Positions 12,647-21,601 of a DNA stretch of 64,000 bases are shown in pieces. This DNA is from Gautieria morchelliformis (Eukaryota > Basidiomycota > Agaricomycetes > Gomphales > Gomphaceae), in the NCBI GenBank assembly GCA_015179125.1, contig WHVA01000485.1, forward strand, positions 19,722-83,721, written 5' to 3'. A program made the position numbers and the translations under genes. A model generated the notes under the pieces. That model was not told the origin of the DNA. It searched no databases and saw only the letters and a list, made by a program, of their open reading frames with translations. Within the stretch, counting starts at the first letter, position 1, and each line of letters starts with the position of its first letter.

Positions 12647-13807
12647 TCACAAAATCCGATGCATCTTCCGCTTCCGGTAGACCATGTTCCGCATTTTCGG
12701 AAAGCTCTTCCGCAGTGGGCACTCCGCTTATGTCTGCAAGCGCGAGGAACTCTGGAAGGATCTCGAGTTTCTCCTCTGTGGTCATAAGCCGGATATCAAA
12801 GGCTTGGGGGCACTCGCGAGCGTAGTGGCCTGGTTGTCGGCAGCGGAAGCAGGTGATAGTTCCGTGGCCTTTTCCGCGCATGCGGTCAACATCCATCGGG
12901 GCAGGGCCACTCTTCGAGGGAGGAGGGCTATGGTTCCTAATAGGAGCAGGCGGAGCAAGCATCGGAAATAATTTCCGTGTGGGAATGAATGCGCTTCCGG
13001 GTTTTGGCACAGGTTGAGTAGGACGAGCGGAACTGCGTGTCGTGTTCCGACTCGTCTCCACGAAGGCCTCATTTGCCTCCCTGTTCCGAGAAACCTTCTG
13101 CGCAGCTTGGTACCACCCTTCCGGGTCATCAAAATCCGGAGCTCCATCCCCAAGCAGCGCAACTTGGTTCTGGAGCGTCGGATCAAGTCCTCGTCGGAAT
13201 TTGATGACGATCGTCTTGTCGTCGTCATATTCCGCAAGGTCGATGAGCTCCTGGAAGCGATCGATGTAGTCATCGACCGGATCTTTGGCCTGGTACCAGC
13301 TCGTCCCCTGAGCTTTGTAAGGGCTGTGAGCTGCTCGTTTTTCGGGCAGAACTGGTCGGAAAATGTTTTCTCGAACGCGTCCCAGTCCCGGAAGTAGTTC
13401 CCCTTGCCCTTTGCTTCATGTCGGATCACCTTGTTTGCAAAACGGGCTGCGCGGTCCGATTTGAAAAAGGACAACGTCCAGTGAATCCGAGCCTGGTCGT
13501 TCGGAAAGAGGTCTCCGACAATTGCGAAGTAGATGCTGCATGTGTTGAAGAATGCGCGTCCCTTCTCCCGATCTCCGTCAAAGTCCGCCGGAGTTGCGGG
13601 TTTGACCTTTGCTAACTTCGCGGACATCCTCTTTTCCGCTAGTTCCGCTTTTCCGAAATCCGGATCATCCAGCATTTCATTTCCACCACCTTGTGGAATA
13701 TCTAACTTAGCCAAAATCGCTTGTAAGGCTGTTTCAATCGTGTCGGTCTTCATCCGGTTCCGCGTCAATTCCTCCTCCATATTCCGAAGACGATCGTCCG
13801 GATCCAT
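12633..13807 (-). pseudogene. Gag of element A with one frameshift
   Basis: The ATG at 13807 (MDPDDRLRN) starts a Gag homologous to the intact 391-residue Gag of element E. Capsid-like sequence is followed by a CCHC knuckle reading CFRCRQPGHYAREC near the C-terminus, and the frame ends TRSG-stop at 12633. A single G is missing near 13307 (copy E reads gctcgagggg, here gctcagggg), so the N-terminal and nucleocapsid halves lie in different frames. Gag packages element RNA into virus-like particles in the cytoplasm. Confidence 0.9.
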
Positions 13808-13982
13808 GTTGGAAGGAGAAATATGGGACGGGATTTCCGGGGTTGGGAGCTCGACGTAAGAAGAGGGGCTGTCGTACGCTGTATGTGCGGAAGAGGTTGC
13901 GATCTCCGAGTCGCTGTCTCCGATTCCGAACGCACCTATGGCGAATGCAACGTGCAGTACGACCGCCGGTCCTCTAGGGGAG

Positions 13983-13992
13983 AGACTTTTCT
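13983..13992 (-). promoter_or_regulatory. Self-complementary primer-binding site of element A
   Basis: On the element strand this reads AGAAAAGTCT, two bases inside the 5' LTR. It is the exact complement of AGACTTTTCT at 14125-14134, about 30 bp downstream of the LTR TATA box, where transcription should start. This is the arrangement known from Tf1, whose RNA primes its own reverse transcription. Confidence 0.75.
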
Positions 13993-13994
13993 GC

Positions 13995-14462
13995 TGTAAG
14001 GGCAACCCTGGCTAGTCGTGGAGATCACACTACCACACAACTGACAAGGGGAAATCCAAAGTATGTATAAATGAACAGAGCATACAAGAGAGGGGGTTCT
14101 CACCTGACAAGGGGAAATCCAAAGAGAAAAGTCTAAGGACCCCCAATGTCAGCGAGCCCATATTATACTACGCTGCGCAGCCAGGGACAACGCTTGGCAC
14201 CCGCCATCAACCCTGCATCCCCCTGACCCTTGATCGACCCTTGATGCCACCTATTATGCGAGTCGCTTGATTTCCGACACTGTTCCGGGGCGGAAGTCGG
14301 AAATTGGAGTGGAACTGGCAAGGCGAACGGAACTGGTGGAAGTTCTCCCAGAAGCGGAATCGTTCCCGAAAGCGGATGCGGAGATGGAATCGGAACCGGA
14401 AGCGGAGTCGGAACTGGGTGTGGTGTCGGAACTGGAAATGGAAAACAGGGTGTCCCCTGACA
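13995..14462 (-). repeat. 5' LTR of element A
   Basis: 468 bp, with the same ends as the 3' LTR and about three mismatches to it. A TATAATAT-like box precedes the inferred transcript start AGACTTTTCT at 14134 down to 14125. Confidence 0.95.
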
Positions 14463-14880
14463 GTCTTCGTCCCGCAATTTGACCTTGCGGGTGCCTGTCG
14501 CGGCCCTTAGGTGCGCGGCGTAGTCCCGCGCACGTTGCGCAATCGTCCGGGTGGACGATGGCGAGGGCGTCCTCCCATCCCATGATAATCCAGTGCTCCT
14601 GGTCTATTGGAGCATGAAGAATGTCTGCGGCGCCCTGTCTCGGGGCCGTTGCTCGCGTTGTGGACGTTGACGGATCAACGTCCATCCATCTTTAGGGGGC
14701 ATCATCTTCGTGGGGATGATGGTGGTTAGCTTCCAAGAAGCGATGCGCCCTCGGAAAGATCCGAGGTGAAAATTTAACCGCGCCATGGCCCACGTGTCAC
14801 ATGGTCTGCACGTGACAGACTGTTTTGGAACCCGTTGAACTAAACGTAAAACTGTGGTGTTAAACACAATTCTAAAGTTC
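14463..14880. other. Unassigned segment between elements A and B
   Basis: A minus-strand open frame here continues out of the adjoining LTR (14254-14685) and looks mildly Gag-like (acidic, DVDPSTST start), but no signature is certain. A short inverted repeat is present near 14474-14492. Confidence 0.35.
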
Positions 14881-16299
14881 AATCAGAGATTTGACTTTAC
14901 AAGCACACGCAAGCTTCGAAACTATTTTAACGGAGAACCCAATTAAGAAATTATACTCCCGGTGAACAATCAGAATCAGTATTGGTACAGGAAGTGTAGC
15001 AATAGAGATTTAACTGAACACGTGTAGTTCTTAGATTGTACAATACTTTGTGAGGCCAAAGAATGTTATTAGGCGTCCAAGGGTCCAGATACTTTAAGGG
15101 GAAAGCTACCTAGAGTCTTAGGACCACGGGTCGAGTGAATTAAAGACAACAATAATCCCCAAGACGTGAAAAGATAGTTCTGCGCTTGAACTCTTCCTCA
15201 GTTCAAGTATGTCACTATTCTTGTGGCTTTTCTGGTTTTCCAACTCAACAAACGTAGGATATTAACTCACTTACCCTGAGTTAGGTTAATATCTGTAGTG
15301 CGTTGATTGATCAAGAAAGATCAATTACTCAAAAGGCTATTAACCCACTTAACTCAGAGTTAAGTTAATAATCTATTGTGTGAATTGAATAACTAATAAC
15401 CAAGTCTATTAGATCACTGCTCAGAGTGGCGTCTAATGGTACAGGATTACTAATCAGTTACTCTTAGTAATGTTGCTGTTCGCAGCGCGATTAGTCAGAG
15501 CCTGCTGCAATTAAAATAGAGCACTCTTGTACTTCTCAGAGCCAATCAGAGTTGCTGCAATCTTAGACTGTAGCCAAGTCAGTGAGCCAGTACTTCGGTA
15601 CAAGGCTGTGTTGAAGTCACACTTCAGTTACTCAAGGTATGAGTGGTTTGGGTGAAAGATGATTGATTGCTTCACTGCTAAAACTGCAGGCTATTTATAC
15701 TGCATCTATCTAGCTTATGTAACTACTGCCAGGAACCTTGTAGAGGCTTCTACTATTGTGAAGAACCTTGTGGAAGCTTAGAGAAGCTTCAGGAAAGGTT
15801 TGGAAACTATTGGAAGGCTGTGGAAGGTTCTATTGCTATATTGGGTTAAAGTCACAGCTCTGTGACAGTAAAGCTAAGAGTATGTAAGAAACTCCCACGC
15901 TCATGTGATTATCATGTGATGAAGGAAAGTCATGTGACTTCATGCTGGATTGAGGTCATGTGACTGTGTCATGTGATTGTCAGGTGACCGTAGATAATCA
16001 AGTGACTTTGAGGTCAGGTGATTGTCAGGTGACTGTAGATAATCAGGTGACTTTGAGGTCAGGTGATTGCCAGGTGACTGTGGATGATCAGGTGACTTTG
16101 AGCTGTTTTGAGGTCATGTGATAGTCATGTGACCGTGGGGGATTCTTAGCTAAACTATCAAGAGATTGTTGTATCTTGTGGACCCAATGTGAGTGTAGCA
16201 TAGAAATATTAATACACCTTCCTTGAGGACATTTGAAACTAATTAACTACCTAGTAAATGTTCATAAATAGGTAGCTACTTTGTGGATGATCCCTAACA
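14881..16299 (-). repeat. Putative 3' LTR region of element B
   Basis: Directly after the Pol stop of element B (16309) the element strand reads TGTTAGGGATCATCC, a typical LTR-like start, with its right edge at 16299. The following 1.4 kb is AT-rich and non-coding, and carries palindromic blocks such as gatattaac...gttaatatc near 15256-15296. It also carries the TCANGTGA array. No matching 5' LTR is recognisable in the window, so the left boundary is a guess. Confidence 0.45.
15901..16132. promoter_or_regulatory. Array of about 14 TCANGTGA (E-box-type) octamers
   Basis: Within 232 bp there are about fourteen TCATGTGA, TCAGGTGA or TCAAGTGA octamers plus one CCAGGTGA. Several sit in imperfect repeats containing gactttgaggtcaggtga. 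CANGTG cores are bHLH-type binding sites in general. Position inside a putative U3 suggests a transposon enhancer (inference). Confidence 0.6.
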
Positions 16300-18634
16300 C
16301 AGACGCGTCTAGCGGCGTCTGGGGAGGTCGCGTGGCTTGCCCACCCCCCGGAGCTCTAGATAGCTATCTAGGGCTTCAAGGTCCTTGCAGGACGACATGG
16401 GTTCCCATGTCACGTCGCCTAGGGTCCAACGGACCTGGAACTCCAGGTCCGTCGAGTTTATCCATCGATGTCCGATAATCTCGTCGATGAGCCACTCCTC
16501 GTCGTCATTCGCTCCGAAGTCATAAAATGACTTGGCCTCACGACGAGGGAACAATTCGTCGTTGTTAGCCTCATATCGCCGTACGAGGCTTGAATGGAAG
16601 ACCGGTGAAATGCGACGGCTTTTCAGCTCGTCGGGAAGATCAAGGGTCACCATCGAGGCGTCGTTGTGAGCCTCGATGACGTGGTACGGTCCGATGTACT
16701 GCGGGACTAGTTTTCTGGCTCTTCCTTCCGGGAGAGTTAGGTTTTGTGTCGAGAGGTAGACGCAGTCGTTGGCCGTGTACCTGTCGCTCACCATACGTTT
16801 CTTATTTGCACAAAACGTTTGCGTCACTCGATGCTCTATGATTGCATTGTGTGCCGCCATCAGTTTCCATTTTGCCTGATGTGCGAACCGGGCTACCCCC
16901 TTGAACGGGGCGTCCACGGCTATGGGGAGGTCTATCCGCGGCATATAGCCATGGTTCAGCTCGAAAGGTGTGAACCCCGTGGTTGCGCTGACGTTGCTGT
17001 TGAGGGCGACCTCAACCATTGGGCATTTCAATGCCCAATCCTTTTGATCGTCTCTGATGACCGCGCGCAATATCTGGCCGATTGAGCGGTTTGCTCGCTC
17101 GGTGGCTCCATCCGTTTGGGGATGGAAGGCAGTTGACATGAGGAGCTTAGTTCCCATGAGTTGCTGTAGTTCACGCCAGAAGATCGACGTGAACTTCGAG
17201 TCTCTGTCCGAGACGATGGAGTCGGGAACTCTGTGGAGTCGAATGACCTCCTTCAGAAACAGCCAGGCTACTCCCTTGGCTGACACACTCGTCGTGGTTG
17301 GTACGAGGTGTACGAGCGACGTTAGTCAGTTGATGACTACCATCAGGTAGCCACAGTCATTGGATTTGGGCAGGGGCCCCATGAAGTCGATGCAAATCAA
17401 CTGCCACGGCCTATCTGGAATGGGTAGGCTGTGTAGTAGGCCTTTGGGCTGTTGTGGCCTGGTTTTCGTCATTTGACACCTCGCGCACGATGTGCAGAAT
17501 GCTTCTATGTCTGGGCTCATGCCCGGCCACCAATAAGCTCTTCGAACGTAGTTCGAAGTCTTCAGATGGCCGTAGTGGCCGACTATCTGATGTGCCCGAT
17601 CGATGATAATTTCAATCAGCTTCCTTCCCCCTTGAAGAACAGAGCGGGGGACGGCAATGACGTCTCTTTTGAGCTGATTCTTAGTCCAGATCAGCCCGTC
17701 CCGGATCCCGAATCTCGAGTGCGCGTCCGGGTGCGCCATGATCTTTGTAAACATGGTGTCCCTGTGGTATGCGTCTCGTAGGACCTTAGACAGGTCTACA
17801 CCTTGCTCGACGACCCGGCGCTGGGGCGTGCAGTCATTTCCTGCGGCGATGGCTCTGACGTCATCGTCATCGTCGTCGTTGCGGGACGCGGCGACGTTCG
17901 CGGGCTCTGGTGAGCCCTCGTTTAAAGCAGCGGATTCCGTTACTCTCACCTCTGTCTTCTCAGCGAGGCGTTTAGAGCGTCTTGTCGCCGCTGTTTGCAG
18001 CTCGATATACCGGTCGGTGGGCAATAACTCACCGTCCGGGTCTAAACGCGCATCCGCGTTCACGAAGACGTGGTCCGGGTGATTGTCATCACTCATGTCG
18101 TTCTCGTAGTAGCGCAACAGGCAGTCCGCTACCTTGTTCTCTATACCGTCAACGTGAACGGTGTTGAAATTGAACCGGGAGAGAAACTCCCACCACCTGA
18201 CCTGGCAGTCAGATAGGCTCTTCTGGGTCTTGAAGTACTCAAGTCCTTTATGGTCTGTGACGAGGGTGAACCTTCGCCCCAGCAGTTTGTCCTCCCATTT
18301 CATGAGAGCCTCAAGCACCACAATCGTCTCATGCTCGTGAGTCCGGTAGTGTTGCTGAGCAACGCTGAACTTCTTTGACAAGAAGCCGGCAGGTCGACAT
18401 GTTTTCCAGTCAGGACCTTGGCCGTAGACCGCACCGATGCCAGCTTTTGATCCGTCGGTGATCACCCAGATCGGCTCTGGGCGCCTTGCATCTACTAGAT
18501 GCAGGATCGGGGCCTTACAGGCCAATGCCTTGATGCTTTGCCAGCATTTGTCTAGTAGTGAAGTCCATTCGAATGCACGATTGTTACGCGCACAGCCCGA
18601 CAAAGGGGTCGTGTATGCGCTAACATCTGGCATG

Positions 18635-19280
18635 GGGGATGTTTATAAATGTCATATATATGTATATATAACTTAGCTCATCTATATTTCATAAAATATA
18701 TCATAATTGAGGCAGTTGCCAGCACCTGTAAGGCATGCTTAATCCTAGCCCCAAAGTTCTTTCTCACAGTCGGCTGCTCCCCCAGGAAAGGGTGTATACC
18801 CCATTGTCTAAACATCAATAGTTACATATCTTTGTACTATACATGCATATTATTTTAAACATACCTTCTAATCAGATCTCTCAACCATATATAATAATAT
18901 AGTACAGGTATTGTCCATACTTGCTTCTATATTCTGTGATTGTACATCTAACATGTTTGATATCTACTTCTAACATGTACTCATATGGTCCATACTTGCC
19001 TCTACATTCTATCATCATACATGTAACAAGCTTCATATATACTTTTAATATATAGTCATCCACATCCTCTCTGAAATTGCTCTGTTATCTCAATACACAC
19101 CATGCTTTAGCACATACAACCATATTTTTAAAATATCAGGACATTCAAAAAAATTTAGGATGTCCACAATATACAAGTTGCTCAAAATGATGGATTATGA
19201 ATTTGGTTAGGGTTGATATTTTAAAAGATATCTAATATATCCTAGAAGAATGTACATTGTTGTCAATGTGAACATCCTCC
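18635..19280. mobile_element. 646-bp AT-rich insertion with CATG flanks
   Basis: The insertion interrupts the RT reading frame of element B; removing it restores LAHYMPDVSAYTT in frame. It is flanked by CATG at 18631-18634 and 19281-19284. Its ends form an imperfect inverted repeat (GGGGATGTT left, GGAGGATGTT on the opposite strand right). Inside are a 75-bp tandem pair starting at 18913 and 18988, and a subterminal inverted repeat (19122-19138 with 19214-19231). No coding capacity is seen. It behaves like a non-autonomous DNA transposon; the superfamily is unclear. Confidence 0.75.
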
Positions 19281-19593
19281 CATGTAATGTGCCAGGTATT
19301 GTACTAGCCCGAGGAAACGCTGGACGTCATTGAACGTCCGCAGCCTTCACCACTCGCGAATGCGTTGCATTTTGTCCTCGTCAGCGTGTACACCTTGGAC
19401 ATCGATGATGTGGCCAAGGCACTCCATTCGGATGGAATAGAGGTGAACCTTTTTCTTGCTCAGAAAAAGGTGGTTCTTCCTCAGTCTGTCAAAGACAATG
19501 TAGAGGTGCTCCTCGTGCTCTTGTATCAAGAGAGAAAAAATGAATATATCATCCATGTAGACATGGATGAAGCGACCTATGCACTCACAGAAT

Positions 19594-21045
19594 ATGGCTG
19601 TCATCAGCCGTTGGAATGTTGATGGGGTGTTGCAGTCCTCCATCTGTATTACTTGGCTCCTGAAGGTGCCGAGGATCATAGCAAAGGCAGTCTTTGCTAC
19701 GTGATCCGGATGAATACGGATCTGCTCATATGCTTTGGACATATCAAGTTTCGTACAATACCGACAGCGAGCCATGTCGCTGTGGATGATATCCTGATCT
19801 GGGAAGGGCATAACGTCCTTCACAGTGTTCTCGTTCTGCTGGCGCAGATCGAAGATGGTTCACAGTGTACCGTTCTTCTTCGGCATGCACAGCATGGGTA
19901 CAGCCTGTTGTGCAACTGCCGGGATCCACCACTTTGCGGTGGTGTAGTGTTCTATCTTCGCGGACAGTTCCTCTCGGAAATTTTCGGGGCACTTTGGTGG
20001 TCGATACCACATGTGTTTGTTGGGATCAATGAGATTGATCTCATGGTTGATCTCCCACCCCACAGCAGTGGGAGTTCTAATGGGATTCCACTGACCAAGT
20101 CAGTGATTCTCTTGATTCTCTCCATCCATTCCTCACGGAGGCGAGGGATGTCGTCATCCATGAGGATGACGGTGGTGGTTGGCTTAGAAGCCATTAGGCA
20201 CTGTGTGCATCTATTAGGTCCTGCGGCGCGTGGGACCGCCTTTCTTTTCCCCATCACTTTCACCATCAGGTGAGAGTGCCTCTCCCAATGGTTGTAGGGA
20301 GTTCAAGGATGAGTTATTATGCGGAAAATGGCTGTCATCAGCCGTTGGAATGTTGATGGGGCGTTACAGTCCCCCATCTGTATCACCTGGCTCCTGAAGG
20401 TGCCAAGGATCATGGCAAAGGCTGTCTTTGCTACATGATCCGGATGCATCTGGATCTGCTCGTATGCTTCTGACATATTGAGTTTTGTTCGATATTGACA
20501 GCAAGCCATGTCGCTGCGAATGATATCTTGATCCGGGAATGGCGTGACGTCCTTCACCGTGTTTTGGTTCTGCTGGCGCAGATCGAAGACGGTTCTCAAT
20601 GTACCATTCTTCTTCAGCACACACAGCATGGGCACTGCCTGCTGCGCGACTGCCGGAATCCACCACTTTGCAGTGGTGTATCGTTCTATCTTAGCCGACA
20701 GTTCCTCCCGGAAATGTTCGGGGCATTTCGGTAGTCGATACCGCACGTGCTTGTTGGGATCAATGAGGTTGATCTCATGGTTGATCTCCCATAGTGGCGG
20801 GAGTTATAATGGAATTCAATGGACTAAGTCAGTGATTTGTTCCATCCATTCCTCGCGGAGGCGAGGAAGGTCATCATCCGTGAGGATGATGGTGGTGGTT
20901 GGCTTAGAAGCCATTAGGCGCTGTTGGCGTCTATTAGGTCCCGTGGTGCGGGGGCCCGCTTTCCTCTTTCCAATCGCTTTCACCGTTAGGTGAGAGCGCC
21001 TCTCCCTACGGTTGTAGGGTGAGTTCGAGGACGAGTCGTCCCGCG
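19594..21045. repeat. Tandem segmental duplication inside element B
   Basis: Segments about 19594-20318 and 20328-21045 are diverged copies (offset 734 falling to 720 bp because of indels). Each contains the linker upstream of RT and the first half of RT up to the MTAIF segment. Only the left copy continues into the catalytic YMDD region. Confidence 0.85.
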
Positions 21046-21601
21046 ACTCGTCCTCCTGGCTTCAATGAGCCAGGTTAGGCTTCGGTGCCTGGGTGATTCT
21101 GCTCACCCGTGGCCCCTTGTCCTCGTTCGTCGATCCATCGTCGTCGAATGAGACCTTGCCCATGGGGATCACTTCGTTTCCCTTGCGAATCGTCCCTGGG
21201 CTCGAGAAGTCCAGGGTTATGCCGAATCTCCTTAGGAACGGTGTCCCTAAGATCGCGTCGTAATATTCGACGTTTGCTACGTCGAAATATTCGTCGTATG
21301 TCCCACGACCAAACTTGATGGTCGTGTTCATTCCATAGTTGATCGTGGAATGGCTGCCTATGCAGGCTAGCTGCAGCGCGATTGGTTGCTCCAGGGAGAA
21401 CGTCTTCATCCCTGTAGCTCGCGTGAATTCGGGGGACAGCAGTACCCCTTCGCTGCCGCTATCTAGCAGGCAGTGGGCTTTTACGCCGTTTATTTCCCAG
21501 TACCCCGATAGGGTACGGTTCTCACTGCGTGGCCACGTTGGCCGCGTCCTGTGTTTGCTTCGGTGGTGATACACCGGCTTGGCCGCCTTGTCTGGGGTGA
21601 C

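Larger units (their letters stand above)
8254..14462 (-). mobile_element. Ty3/gypsy chromovirus A, near full length
   Basis: A 6209-bp element reads on the minus strand: 5' LTR at 13995-14462, primer-binding site, gag, pol, polypurine tract and 3' LTR at 8254-8721. The two 468-bp LTRs differ at only about three positions, so the insertion is recent. Gag and Pol each contain one 1-bp deletion relative to copy E, so this copy cannot make both proteins as it stands. The flanking pentamers (GCTCG left, GTCTT right) do not match, so no target-site duplication is visible. That suggests inter-element recombination or a rearranged flank. It is the same family as element E at 59139 onward. Confidence 0.95.
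16309..21574 (-). pseudogene. Pol of element B, interrupted
   Basis: Protease near 21480 has the active-site motif LLDSGSEG. Reverse transcriptase has PMLCMPKKNGTL and VYMDDIFIF. RNase H holds TDGSKAGIGAVYG and a TDHKGLEYF segment. The integrase HHCC finger lies near 17560 (HYGHLKTS...CARC), a DDE-type core follows (VSDRDSKF), and the C-terminus looks chromodomain-like (LIDEIIGH...VTWEPM). Stops include TGA at about 17323-17325, about 19343 and about 19875. The last reads NGTL-stop-TIFDL where the duplicated copy reads NGTLRTVFDL. The RT is also split by the AT-rich insertion between LAHY and MPDVSAYTT. Confidence 0.88.

Noticed and set aside
14254-14685. 143-codon minus ORF beside element A as a gene
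   Set aside because: Half of it is LTR sequence; the rest has no firm signature.
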